Source: a virus. Taken from it: a stretch of DNA of 34,349 nucleotides. The position numbers and the translations under genes are program-made. The DNA is taken from IMG/VR virus record IMGVR_UViG_3300034407_002867, positions 1 through 34,349 of that record. One strand, given 5' to 3'. Below the pieces are notes generated by a model. That model saw only the letters and a list, made by a program, of their open reading frames with translations, was not told the origin of the DNA and ran no database searches. Shown here in pieces: positions 1-10,300 of this stretch (positions within the stretch are counted from its first letter, which is position 1; each line of letters starts with the position of its first letter).

Positions 1-936
1 ATTACACAACAGTCCAGACCAATTGGGTGGGATAATCTTAGAAAAGACTACGCATATGAGATTACCTACAAAGTAAACAGATATCAGATCAACACACCAA
101 AGTCTCCTTATTTCCCCCCGTCGGCATATAGAGGATCACACAAGATCTATAATTATTTGTTCACTGGCGAAAACACAGAAGTGTTGAATCTTGAATTTGT
201 AGCCAACACCAACTATATAACACCAATTGGCAACAGCGGATTAACTGCACCAGTTGATGGCGACGGAAGATATGCTCAAAAACAAATGTTTTCAGTTGGG
301 GCAGAATCAAGTCAACAAGGCGGTGGCGGAGAATCAACATTGCCGGCTGCACAATTAGCAGGCAGACTATATGCCGAGTCAGATGTGTTGAAAGTCGAGC
401 TTGAAATTGTTGGAGATCCAGACTGGATTACACAAAGCGAAGTGTTTTACACAGAGGACAATCTTGCACCTTTTGAATCTGACGGCAGTATGAATGTTAA
501 TGCTAGCGAAGTGTTGTTTGAAGTACGTTTTAATAGAGCAAATGATTATGATTTAGCAACAGGCTTAACACCAAAATATCAAGAAAATATCAATCAAGGT
601 GCTATCAACAACAACACAAACGTAGCCGAAGAACGTCTAGTATTTGCAGCATATTCTATAACCAACATGTTCAAAGAAGGTAAATTTACACAGCGAATCG
701 AAGGCACACTGCGAGAATTTACACCTGACGATCTAGCACTTGACCAAGGAGTTAAGGTTTCTCGTACAAATAACAACAGAGGGCCAAAAGCTTATACTGA
801 CAAGACTGACCAAGACCTGCTCAATGAAGGATATTACATAAACTATAAAGATGCTGAGCTCGACCAGATGGTCACAGGCGGTGTATCTAAAAGTTCAACC
901 AACGCAGTAGACGACGATGGCTCGGGCCCATTTTAA
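1..936 (+). CDS. Virion structural protein, 3' part (5' end outside window)
   Basis: The frame is open from base 1 to the TAA at 934-936, giving 311 visible residues; an internal TTG at 157 is not the true start because conserved-looking coding sequence continues upstream of it. The visible part begins with a region containing KVNRYQIN and a PPSAYRGSHKIYNY stretch followed by FTGENTEVLNLE. This resembles structural proteins of marine T4-like phages as I remember them. A later segment has VELEIVGDPDWI and, near residue 225, an FTQRIEGTLREF stretch typical of tail or baseplate proteins. A Gly-rich linker (GGGGES) lies between the halves. The gene ends 21 bases before the gp5-like gene, so a baseplate or tail-tip role is inferred from position. 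The exact T4 equivalent is not recognised. Confidence 0.7.
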   Translation: MTQQSRPIGWDNLRKDYAYEITYKVNRYQINTPKSPYFPPSAYRGSHKIYNYLFTGENTEVLNLEFVANTNYITPIGNSGLTAPVDGDGRYAQKQMFSVGAESSQQGGGGESTLPAAQLAGRLYAESDVLKVELEIVGDPDWITQSEVFYTEDNLAPFESDGSMNVNASEVLFEVRFNRANDYDLATGLTPKYQENINQGAINNNTNVAEERLVFAAYSITNMFKEGKFTQRIEGTLREFTPDDLALDQGVKVSRTNNNRGPKAYTDKTDQDLLNEGYYINYKDAELDQMVTGGVSKSSTNAVDDDGSGPF

Positions 937-957
937 TAAATTAAAGGAACAACATAG

Positions 958-3504
958 ATGGTAGAAAACTATCAACGAAGTACAGGCAGGGCAAGATCCT
1001 TTAAAACAGATAAAGGTGGAGCACCAGCGGATACTGGCCCGTTTATCGGTGAAGTAGTTAACAATGTTGATCCTACTCGCAGTGGTCGACTACAAGTTTA
1101 CATCGAGTATCTTGCAGGTCCAGATAAAACTGAAAAAAGTCTTTGGAGAACAGTTAGCTATATTTCGCCTATGTACGGCAGTACTCAACAAAGTGTTCCG
1201 TCAAAAACTGGCCCAGGAACATTTGTAGGCAACCAGCAAAGCTATGGTTTTTGGGGAACAACACCCGACATTGGTACTAAGGTTATTTGTTTCTTTGCAA
1301 ACGGTGACCCCAACGAAGGGTATTATATTGGTGCACCTATCGAACCAGGCATTAACCACATGATGCCAGCTATTGGTGCAAGTAAGAAATACACCGACGA
1401 TACAAATAGTCCGTATTTTTCTAACGCAACACAGCTACCAGTAACCGAAATAAACAATAGTAACCCTGCTATATCTGAAAATCCAAGATTTTTTGAAGAA
1501 ACAAAACCAGTTCATAGTGTGTTGGCCGGGCAAATGCTAAACCAGGGTGTTATCAGCGACCCGTTGCGAGGGCCTATTACTAGTAACTCTCAGCGTGAAT
1601 CTCCTAGCACAGTATACGGATGGAGTACTCCAGGTCGACCTGTGTTTCAAGGGGGATTTACTCCTGCTGAAATGGCAAAAAAAATTGCAAGTAGTCAAGT
1701 ACAGCCCAATGAAGCTATAGTAGTGTCGAGGCTTGGCGGTCACAGCATCGTAATGGACGATGGCGATCTTCAAGAGCAAGACCAGTTGCTGAGAGTGCGC
1801 ACATCTTCTGGGCATCAAATCATGCTGAGCGACACTGGAGAGAGCATTCATATAATGCATGCCAATGGTCAGTCTTGGGTAGAACTAGGAAAAGAAGGCA
1901 CAATTGACGTCTATGCATCAAACAGTGTTAATATTCGCAGTCAAGGTGAAATCAACATGCATGCAACCGGAGATATTAATCTTAATAGCGAAGAAGGCAG
2001 CATCAAGATGTTTGCCAAAGTTGCCATGGGCCTCGAAACCAAAGCACTGAGTTTAAATGCAACCGACAACTTGCTTCTTTACAGTAAAAAACAAGTTGGC
2101 ATTAAAAGCGACGGAAACCTTGCACTAAAATCAAAAAATGGCTCATGGAATAGTAAAAGCTTGACCTTAACAGGTAAACCTATCAAGCTAAACAGCGGAG
2201 CAGCCAGCGATGTTCCGACCCCACAAGACATTCCTAAAAATAAATTACCAAACACTGTGTTTACTGACGGTGTTGGCTGGACAGTCGAAGCAAACGCAAT
2301 CGAAACAGTGGCTAGTAGAGCACCTACCCATGAACCATATCCTTATCATGGAACAGGTGTTAACTTTACTACTTCATTGGCAGGTGGTGCAAGTGAAGTA
2401 CCAGTATCAAGTGCAACACAAGATGTTATTAACCGTGCTAGTACTGTTGATATTCCAAAAATTACAGTGTCTGATTATGAAGTACAATCCGGAACTGATT
2501 CAGCAGTTGGTAAAATAGATCCATCAACAGTTCAAGCTATGTTAGCACAATCAAGTTTGCAAGTTTCCCAAGGGCCTACTGTAATATCAAACACATTAGG
2601 AGTTGGAAAATATGGATTTAGTGCCGAGCAATTGGAAAAATCAGGTTACTTGAAACCCGGAACATCGGCTTTCTTCCTTAAAGATCCAAGCACTTCTCTT
2701 GAATCTGTTCTAAATAATAGCAGTGTGTGGACAGGATTAAACGGCGTTAGTGATGTAAATAGCTTCTTAGAAAACACCAACTTACAGGACAACACACAAA
2801 CTGATTTGCTGAACCTGGGACTTAGTGAATTGCAAAATCTTGGTGTTGTGACTGGATTAGAAAATACATCCGATCTTGCTGGTTTAGTGCAAGGTGCTGC
2901 CAAGTACGGCGGCGAGGCAGTTGCTAAATGGGCAAATGGTGCTGCAATTATTGGAGAAACACTTGCTGGTATAGATAGTAGCAAAATTACTAGTCTAGAT
3001 ATGGACTCGATAATCCAAGGCGGTAAATTTGCAGTTGATATGGTAGCAGAAAAAATACCTTCTGCGTTGCAAGGATTTACCTCAGCAAATTTAAGTTCAG
3101 TTCTTGAAACAGTTGATCTCAGCAGTGTTGCTAGTCTAGCAAATCTTCCTAGCATTAACAACTTAACCAGCAGTATAGCAAATATTCCGAGTCTCGATAA
3201 CGTGTTAAGCGGAGTTGGCGGCCTCTTTGGTGGATTTGCTGGATTGTTCGGCGGCGGCGGATCATATTCGTTCCCTCCATTTATTAACAATACAATAGTT
3301 GAAGGTATAGAAAATACTGCCACTAGAGCTAGTATTGATGGTGCAATTACATCAGTTGTTGGCTCGTTTAAAGTACAAAACGCAGTAGTAAAAGCACTAC
3401 CCCAAACTGTTCAAGACTATCAAACAGCATTAAAACTAATGGCAGCAGGCCGAGGCGGCAATGCTGCTACTGTAATCGACAGCCTGTCGACTAGAATATC
3501 ATAG
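958..3504 (+). CDS. 5: Baseplate hub / tail spike protein, gp5-like, without lysozyme domain
   Basis: This 848-residue protein matches the gp5/VgrG-like cell-puncturing spike of T4-like phages. Residues about 27-137 (GPFIGEVVNNVDPTRSGRLQ, then FWGTTPDIGTKVICFFANGD) look like the N-terminal OB-fold. Residues about 260-410 (HSIVMDDGD, LRVRTSSGHQIMLSDTGE, then short VNIRSQGEINMHATGDINL-type strands) look like the trimeric beta-helix needle. T4 gp5 carries a lysozyme domain between these two parts. Here the gap of about 120 residues contains the marine-phage-like DPLRGPITSNSQRESPS stretch and no visible lysozyme. The C-terminal 300 or so residues are extra relative to T4 (575 aa) and include a Gly/Phe-rich segment near 752-770. 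The start ATG has AAAGGA at 943-948, nine bases upstream. The stop is 15 bases before gp25. Confidence 0.85.
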   Translation: MVENYQRSTGRARSFKTDKGGAPADTGPFIGEVVNNVDPTRSGRLQVYIEYLAGPDKTEKSLWRTVSYISPMYGSTQQSVPSKTGPGTFVGNQQSYGFWGTTPDIGTKVICFFANGDPNEGYYIGAPIEPGINHMMPAIGASKKYTDDTNSPYFSNATQLPVTEINNSNPAISENPRFFEETKPVHSVLAGQMLNQGVISDPLRGPITSNSQRESPSTVYGWSTPGRPVFQGGFTPAEMAKKIASSQVQPNEAIVVSRLGGHSIVMDDGDLQEQDQLLRVRTSSGHQIMLSDTGESIHIMHANGQSWVELGKEGTIDVYASNSVNIRSQGEINMHATGDINLNSEEGSIKMFAKVAMGLETKALSLNATDNLLLYSKKQVGIKSDGNLALKSKNGSWNSKSLTLTGKPIKLNSGAASDVPTPQDIPKNKLPNTVFTDGVGWTVEANAIETVASRAPTHEPYPYHGTGVNFTTSLAGGASEVPVSSATQDVINRASTVDIPKITVSDYEVQSGTDSAVGKIDPSTVQAMLAQSSLQVSQGPTVISNTLGVGKYGFSAEQLEKSGYLKPGTSAFFLKDPSTSLESVLNNSSVWTGLNGVSDVNSFLENTNLQDNTQTDLLNLGLSELQNLGVVTGLENTSDLAGLVQGAAKYGGEAVAKWANGAAIIGETLAGIDSSKITSLDMDSIIQGGKFAVDMVAEKIPSALQGFTSANLSSVLETVDLSSVASLANLPSINNLTSSIANIPSLDNVLSGVGGLFGGFAGLFGGGGSYSFPPFINNTIVEGIENTATRASIDGAITSVVGSFKVQNAVVKALPQTVQDYQTALKLMAAGRGGNAATVIDSLSTRIS

Positions 3505-3507
3505 GAC

Positions 3508-3516
3508 AATAAATAC
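3508..3516 (+). promoter_or_regulatory. Late-promoter-like box AATAAATAC directly upstream of gp25
   Basis: AATAAATA matches seven of eight positions of the T4 late -10 box TATAAATA, and the following C matches the other boxes in this window. It ends only three bases before the gp25 ATG. Initiation at the normal distance would fall at or inside the start codon, so promoter function for gp25 itself is doubtful. It could instead be an A/T-rich translation enhancer. Confidence 0.3.
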
Positions 3517-3519
3517 AAT

Positions 3520-3900
3520 ATGCCAACATTTATCGGATACAGCACAATCGACAGATACAAGTCATACACAGTCACTGACTTTGCATTGATTAAACGTGAT
3601 TTGTTAAACGCACTGAACATAAGACAAGGCGAAATGCCGGGTCGACCATCTGTAGGCACAACCATGTGGAGTTTAATTTATGAACCACAAAATGCTAGCA
3701 CTTCTCAGCAAGTGATAACTGAAATTCAGCGAGTGGTTGCACAAGATCCTAGAATTGCTATCAGTGATATCAACGTTTATGCACAGGAAAACGGAATACT
3801 GGTTGAGTTAGAAGTACAAACAGTACAAGGACAAAACGCCGAAATGATGGCTATTTTCTTTGATCAAAACCAGCAACGTGCAGCATTTTCAGACGTATAA
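3520..3900 (+). CDS. 25: Baseplate wedge subunit gp25 (GPW_gp25 family)
   Basis: The 126-residue length, the position between gp5 and gp6, and the sequence all fit T4 gp25, the small wedge protein that contacts gp6 and helps trigger sheath assembly at the baseplate. The family GRP-x-x-G signature is present at residues 41-46 (GRPSVG) followed by TTMWSLIYEP. The C-terminal half alternates ISDINVYAQENGILVELEV-type strands, as in other gp25 proteins. The start ATG follows the gp5 stop by 15 bases. A possible AGGA (3503-3506) is 13 bases upstream, which is rather far, and an AAATAC stretch fills the gap. Length is close to T4 gp25 (132 aa), with nothing missing. Confidence 0.93.
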   Translation: MPTFIGYSTIDRYKSYTVTDFALIKRDLLNALNIRQGEMPGRPSVGTTMWSLIYEPQNASTSQQVITEIQRVVAQDPRIAISDINVYAQENGILVELEVQTVQGQNAEMMAIFFDQNQQRAAFSDV

Positions 3901-3920
3901 ACTACCCAGTTTATTAGTAT

Positions 3921-3929
3921 CATAAATAC
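3921..3929 (+). promoter_or_regulatory. T4-type late promoter box CATAAATAC before gp6
   Basis: CATAAATA matches seven of eight bases of the T4 late -10 box (recognised in T4 by the gp55 sigma factor with the sliding clamp). It lies in the 48-base gap between gp25 and gp6. Transcription would start near 3934-3936, next to the AAGGA ribosome site at 3935-3939, giving a very short leader. Confidence 0.6.
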
Positions 3930-3948
3930 TTGCCAAGGATAGATAAAC

Positions 3949-6900
3949 ATGGCAAAAACAACTAGACAAACCAGTATATTCGGCGTTGAGGATTGGAAAA
4001 GAATTTACCAAACCTATCGCGAAGCTGACTTTCAAAGCTATGACTTTGAAACATTAAGAAAAAGTTTTATCGACTACATACGTCTGAATTATCCAGAAAG
4101 TTTCAACGACTACATTGAAAGTTCAGAATTTATTGCCCTCCTTGATGTTATGGCATTCATGGGACAAGCAGGTAGCTTTCGTAATGACCTAAACACAAGA
4201 GAGAACTTCCTTGACACTGCAGAACGTAGAGACAGTGTAACACGATTAGCCGAATTAGTAAGTTACACTCCTAAACGTAACACAGCGGCGCAAGGTTTTT
4301 TAAAAATACAAAGTATTAGCAGTACCGAAGACATAGTTGATTTTACAGGTGTTAACTTGTCTAATGTTACAGTCAATTGGAACGATACTACTAATCCAAA
4401 CTGGCTAGAGCAATTTACTGTAATTGTTAACAGTGCCCTGAACGGTAGCCAAAGATTTGGCAACCCGGGAAACAGTCAAAATATTCTTGGTGTGCAAAAT
4501 GATGAGTATCAGATCAACCTTGCACCTGGGTTTCTTCCGGTAGTACCATTTTCGTCAACAGTTAACGGCAGTAACATGGTATTCGAAGCAGTAAGCTCGA
4601 CATCATTGAACAAAAATTACATGTATGAACCTGCGCCAAAGCCCAACGGTGCATTTAATATGTTGTATAGAAACGACAAACAAGGTTACGCCAGTGCTAA
4701 CACAGGTTTCTTTTTCATGTTTAAACAAGGGTCATTGACAGATTATCCTTTTAACTTGGGTGAGCGTATCAGTAACCGAGTAGTCAACGTAAACATCGAA
4801 GGAATCAATAACGAAGATGTTTGGTTGTATGAAATAGACGCAGCCGGTGCAGTTAAGGATGAATGGGATTATGTAGAAAACTTGTACACAGGCGCAGTTG
4901 AGCAACTTACTCCGGAGCAGCGTAGATATTTCACCATTACATCAAGAACAAATGATCAAATCAATTTGAACTTTGGCGACGGAGTATTTTCTGCTATCCC
5001 AGTTGGTACATTTAGATCTTATGTTAGAGCATCAAATGGGTTGAACTATGTTATCAATACCAATGAAATGCAAAACATTGTTATTTCTATTAGCTACATA
5101 AGCAGAACTGGACGCAACGAAACGCTGTCAATGTCTTGTGCATTAACACAGCCAGTGAGTAATGCAACCAATAGAGAAAGCATTAGCCAAATCAAGCAAC
5201 GTGCACCTGCTAGATTTTATACACAAAATAGAATGGTTAATGGCGAAGATTACAACAACTTTCCTTATACATTGTACAACACAATTATCAAATCAAAAGC
5301 AGTTAATAGAAGTTCCATTGGGACAAGCCGCTACTTAGACTTGGTTGACATTACTGGAAAGTACAGTTCAACTAACGTGTTTGCCAGTGATGGATTGATT
5401 TACGAAACCACCGATACACCGGGTTTTACATTTACATTTGTTGATCAAAATGATATTAGCAATGTTATTGTTAACCAAGTAGAACCTTTGCTATCTAGTA
5501 GAGGCATGCAAGAGTTTTACTATCAGAACTTTACTCGCCCAGATCTAACTAGTTTAAATCTTAACTGGAATCAAAGTACAACAGCTAACAATGAAACAAC
5601 AGGTTATTTTAGATTTGCTGCTACCAACGCCCCAGCACCAGTTGGCCCTCAGACTTCAGACAATAAACAATACATTGAACAAGGGGGTTTAGTTAAATTT
5701 GTACCACCAGCTGGACAATATTTTACCAAGTTTAACAGATTAGCAGTTGGTAGCCCAACACAACCCGGTGATAAAATGGTGTTGTGGGCAACAGTTACTC
5801 AGCTTGAGCTTAATGGCACAAACTTTGGAGTTGGCAACAACGCAGACGGAACAGGACCGGTAACACTTAATAACTTTATTCCAACAAATGCTGTACCGGT
5901 GCAGGTAATTTCAAACTTTGTTACTGACTTACCTACTACTATCGAGCAAACCATGCGTGAACAAATTGAATTGTACAGAGCGTTTGGATTGGGTTACAAC
6001 AACCTCACTGGTAACTGGTATGTTATTACAGCAACCAACCTAGATGACAGCACAACTTTCAGTCTTGCTAATGCACAAAACACAAGCGGCGCAAATTTAG
6101 ACAACAGTTGGTTAGTTGCGTTTGAAACAGATGGGGTTACATACTCGGTAACTTCGAGAAGCTTGGAACGCTTCTGGGCTAGTGTGCTGGAAACTCGATT
6201 CTTTTATGACGGCACACAAAAAGTATACGATCCAAAAACTGGTACAGTTATCAACGATTTTATCAATGTACTAAAAACAAATAATCAACCTGATTCTAGT
6301 TCAACACTAAACAGTGATGAGGTGCTTGACATTATTGGACAGCCAGCAGAAACAGATGGCTTTGTTGATGATTTCCGTGTTAGAATTAGTTATAAAGATT
6401 CAGACAACGATGGTATTCCTGACAATCCGGACTACTTTCAAACATTGGTTGCACCTACTACTAACCCTAACAGCAAACGAGTTTATCTACAAAAAACCAT
6501 TGATTTTGACAATTTAGAAAGATATATTCCACTAGCAAGCGGAGTTGTTAACGGGCAATATGCAACCAAGGATGCAATTGAATTAGTTAAAAGTGAATTT
6601 GCAGACAAACAAGTGTTTTATGCATACACTGACAAACTTTTTTATATGTTAACAGTTTCTTATGACGGCGTTCGCACAATAACACAAGCTTTGGGTTATG
6701 TGGTTTATACTGGACGCCAAGATTTGTATTTCCAGTACAGACACAACGCTCCGTTGAGTAGAAGAATTGACCCGGGTACAACCAACATCATTGACATATA
6801 TTTGGTAACTGATGCATATTATACTGCATATCAAAACTATGTTAAAGACAGCACTGGCACTGTTAAAGAACCATCACAGCCTACTATCGACGAACTAACA

Positions 6901-7356
6901 ACAAGCTACAGCACATTGAACGACTATAAAATGATTTCAGATAACATTATTTTAAATAGTGTGTCTTTTAAACCACTGTTTGGAACCAAGGCAGATCCAG
7001 AGTTGAGAGCAACAGTTAAGTGTGTTAAAAATCCAAACAGCACGGTGAGTATTAGTGATATTAAAAGTCAAGTTGTTACAGCAATAAATCAATATTTTAC
7101 TATTGAAAACTGGGATTTTGGAGATACATTCTTCTTCTCAGAGCTCAGTGCATACTTACACGATCAATTGGGTAGTATTATTTCCACTGTGGTCCTTGTT
7201 CCAACTGATCCCTCAAAGTCATTTGGCGACTTGTATGAAATTCGCAGTCAACCAAATGAAATTTTTGTTAATGCAGCAACAGTTAACGATGTTGAAGTTA
7301 TTAGCGCACTGACTAGCAGTCAATTACGCACAGCAACAAATAGTGGAGTAGTATAA
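3949..7356 (+). CDS. 6: Baseplate wedge subunit gp6, enlarged
   Basis: The N-terminal 120 residues are typical of gp6: TSIFGVEDWKRIYQTYREAD, a YPESFNDYIESSEFIALLD stretch and NTRENFLDTAERRDSVTRLA, followed by VSYTPKRNTA. In T4, gp6 dimers form the inner ring of the baseplate and connect gp25, gp53 and gp7. At 1135 residues it is far longer than T4 gp6 (660 aa), with extra segments in the middle. A compact acidic loop, DSDNDGIPD at residues 817-825, has the D-x-D-x-D-G-x-x-D spacing of calcium-binding loops. The C-terminal part (residues about 1000-1110) retains the gp6-like pattern VSFKPLFGTKADPELRATV and IENWDFGDTFFFSELSAYL. The start has AAGGA at 3935-3939 nine bases upstream and a late-promoter box at 3921. 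The gene ends three bases before the giant gene. Confidence 0.92.
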   Translation: MAKTTRQTSIFGVEDWKRIYQTYREADFQSYDFETLRKSFIDYIRLNYPESFNDYIESSEFIALLDVMAFMGQAGSFRNDLNTRENFLDTAERRDSVTRLAELVSYTPKRNTAAQGFLKIQSISSTEDIVDFTGVNLSNVTVNWNDTTNPNWLEQFTVIVNSALNGSQRFGNPGNSQNILGVQNDEYQINLAPGFLPVVPFSSTVNGSNMVFEAVSSTSLNKNYMYEPAPKPNGAFNMLYRNDKQGYASANTGFFFMFKQGSLTDYPFNLGERISNRVVNVNIEGINNEDVWLYEIDAAGAVKDEWDYVENLYTGAVEQLTPEQRRYFTITSRTNDQINLNFGDGVFSAIPVGTFRSYVRASNGLNYVINTNEMQNIVISISYISRTGRNETLSMSCALTQPVSNATNRESISQIKQRAPARFYTQNRMVNGEDYNNFPYTLYNTIIKSKAVNRSSIGTSRYLDLVDITGKYSSTNVFASDGLIYETTDTPGFTFTFVDQNDISNVIVNQVEPLLSSRGMQEFYYQNFTRPDLTSLNLNWNQSTTANNETTGYFRFAATNAPAPVGPQTSDNKQYIEQGGLVKFVPPAGQYFTKFNRLAVGSPTQPGDKMVLWATVTQLELNGTNFGVGNNADGTGPVTLNNFIPTNAVPVQVISNFVTDLPTTIEQTMREQIELYRAFGLGYNNLTGNWYVITATNLDDSTTFSLANAQNTSGANLDNSWLVAFETDGVTYSVTSRSLERFWASVLETRFFYDGTQKVYDPKTGTVINDFINVLKTNNQPDSSSTLNSDEVLDIIGQPAETDGFVDDFRVRISYKDSDNDGIPDNPDYFQTLVAPTTNPNSKRVYLQKTIDFDNLERYIPLASGVVNGQYATKDAIELVKSEFADKQVFYAYTDKLFYMLTVSYDGVRTITQALGYVVYTGRQDLYFQYRHNAPLSRRIDPGTTNIIDIYLVTDAYYTAYQNYVKDSTGTVKEPSQPTIDELTTSYSTLNDYKMISDNIILNSVSFKPLFGTKADPELRATVKCVKNPNSTVSISDIKSQVVTAINQYFTIENWDFGDTFFFSELSAYLHDQLGSIISTVVLVPTDPSKSFGDLYEIRSQPNEIFVNAATVNDVEVISALTSSQLRTATNSGVV
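6397..6423 (+). other. Putative calcium-binding loop coded within gp6
   Basis: The nine codons give DSDNDGIPD (residues 817-825), the D-x-D-x-D-G-x-x-D spacing found in thrombospondin type 3, dockerin and EF-hand-like loops. Calcium binding is inferred from the motif only. Confidence 0.5.
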
Positions 7357-7359
7357 GCT

Positions 7360-10300
7360 ATGGCTAAAAGAATTCGTTCTGAACAATTTCTTCCTGAGAT
7401 TTTTCAAACACCTGCAAACAAGCAATTGTTGCGAACCACACTTGACCAACTGTATCAGAACCCAAAATTAAAACCAACCCAAGGTTATATTGGGCGAAAA
7501 ATAGGCCCTGGTGTTACTGCTAGTGACAATTACGTTCTTGAGCCAACCGAAACTAGAACAAACTACCAATTAGAACCCGGTGTTGTCCAACTTAAACCAA
7601 ATACAAATCAAGTTGAAAATGCAATCACTTATCCGGGTATCATTGACAGTTTGCAAATGCAAGGTGCTGATGTTTCTCGTCATGATAGATTGTTTAACAG
7701 TGAATATTACAGTTTTGATCCGTTTGTTGATTATGACAAGTATGTCAATTTTGGGCAATATTATTGGGTTCCTCAAGGACCGGACAGTGTTGATGTCTTT
7801 TCGAATTCTATTCCTGTACAAGATGATTTTGATGTAGAAGACACCGACGATGGATACACTTTTTCTGGTGAAGCAGGCACGTTGCCTACCCTATCAGTTG
7901 TGCGTGAAGGAAATTATACTTTTAATATTAATAGCCCAGGCAACAATTTTTGGATACAAAGTGTTCCTGGGGTAAGCGGTGTATTACCATTTCAGCCAAA
8001 TCAATCCTCAAGGCAGGTACTAGGTGTATCTAATAATGGCGAAGATTCTGGCACTGTTAGATTCGATGTACCTGCTAAAGATGCACAGAATTTTTACTTT
8101 ACACTTTCAGACATCGGTGCAACTGATTTAATCGACGGCACGCTAAAGTTCACTGACATTAACAATCAATATGTTGATGAATTCCTTGCTGTTAATGGCG
8201 GCATTGACGGGATTTCTGACTTAGAAAATCGTACATTGATCTTAACAACCACTAGTGATAGTGGATGGGAAATCCAAACGCCGTTTGACACAGAAGGAAA
8301 CGGCTATGGCGAAGGCCCGTTTGATGACTCTACTCCGATAGCAACTGATGCTGAAAGATACGTGCAATGGAGAATTAACTTTAACTATGCAGATCCTGAT
8401 CGTCCATATATGGAGCTTACAGTTAATCAGAGTATTGCAAATCTGAGCAAAACAAACATTGAATATGGCACAAATAATGCCGGCGCTACTTGGTATAAAA
8501 ATGCCGAAGGCACAATGGAGCGTCAGCCTCTTATTACTGCTAACTCAGATATTCTTTACTATCAAGATGGCAGCGACGATACTAATTTTGGTATTATACG
8601 CATTGTTGATCAAGAAAATGCTGCTGATTTAAACATATCCGAAATACTTGGGAAAACAAATTACACATCACCTAATGGTGTTGTGTTTACCAATGGGCTT
8701 AAAGTACGTTTCATTGGGACAGTTGTTCCTGCAAGTTACGCAAATAATGAATATTATGTTGAAGGAGTTGGGGCATCAATTGACTTGTTGTTAACAACTA
8801 ACTTTGTCACTCCTGAGAAGTACACAGCTAGTAGCAGTGTGCCATATGACTCCAATCCATACGATGAAGGCAATTTTGATGAAACACTGAATGCACCAAC
8901 TGCGCAAGATTATTTAACAGTCAACCGTGCAAGCATAGACCGCAACGCCTGGAGTCGCAGCAACAGATGGTTCCATATTGATGTATTGGACGCCACAGCG
9001 ACATACAACAACGTTCCATTGACAATCAACAATGACAACAGAGCCAAACGTCCTATCTTAGAGTTTAGAAAAAATCTAAAACTTTTCAATGCAGGTACAG
9101 AAGGCATTAATAGTATTGATATTATCGACTTTTCTGAAACAGATGCCTTTTCAAACATCAATGGTACAATTGGATATTCAATTGATGGGTATAGCTTGAT
9201 CTCAGGATCGCAGGTTATTTTTGCTGCTGATGCAGACCCTGAAGTAAGAAATAAAATTTACGAAGTACAGTTTGTTGAACTAACTCCGGGTGCTACGCCG
9301 ATTATTGATTTGCAACCAGCAAGCTTAACAACTCCTGATGTGCCTGCTAACACTACCACAGTAGTAATGAGTGGAAACACACAACAAGGCAAGGCATATT
9401 GGTTTAACGGCACTAACTGGATAAGTGCACAGCAAAAAACCAAAGTTAATCAAGCACCGTTATTTGATATATTCGACAGTAATGGCTACAGCTACTCTGA
9501 TATAACTGTCTATCCAAGTAGTACATTTGTAGGTACCAAGTTGTTCAGCTATGCAGTGGGCAGCGGCGCAACGGATACTATTATCGAACAGCCATTGAAA
9601 TATTCAACTATTGCCAACGTTGGTGATATTGTTTTTGACAACAACTTGTATGTTGACACATTTGTATATGTTAGCGGCACAACTAGTGTTACAAAAATGA
9701 TTGACGAAGGCACAGTTAGGCAGTATAATACTAGGACTACATTTGATAAACTACTAGGCTGGCAAACATCATTTACTAAAACAGTTCAGCGACAAAGTTT
9801 TAGTTTTGAATATAATGCTGCACCGCTTGTGCTAGACGTACAAGTAATTGCTGATACGTCATTAATTCCTGTTAAAGTGTATGTTGAAGGACAGTTTGTT
9901 CTTCCAGAAGATTACACCTATGCAACGAATATTGACAACACAACTACAATCACGTTTAACACAGATAAACAGCCGGTAACTGGCACAGTGATTGAAGTGC
10001 AAGTCATCAGTGACACTGAAAGCAGTGTTGCTTTTTATACCATACCAGTTAACCTTGAATCAAATGCACTAAATGAAAATAGTAGTGGATTTACACTAGG
10101 TACTGTGCGCAAGCATTATGAAAGTATTTGTCAAAATTTAGAAAACTTTTCTGGAAAGATACATGGTGCAAATAATGTTCGCGACCTTGGTAATGTTGTT
10201 CCATTTGGCGGCTTAATACTGCAACAAAGTGCTCCGTTGAGTATGATGACAAACTTTATCAATGGTAGAGATTTTGAGTTTTTTCGTGCACTGGAATTCA

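Noticed and set aside
2646-3323. Antisense open frame of 225 codons opposite the gp5-like gene
   Set aside because: It lies fully within a strongly coding + frame, has low-complexity Pro/Ser/Leu composition typical of a shadow, and every supported gene is on the + strand.
1-3504. Apparent abundance of CTAG tetranucleotides
   Set aside because: A rough hand count of about 15 in the first 3.5 kb is close to what base composition predicts, so it is not a signal by itself; a full count would be needed.
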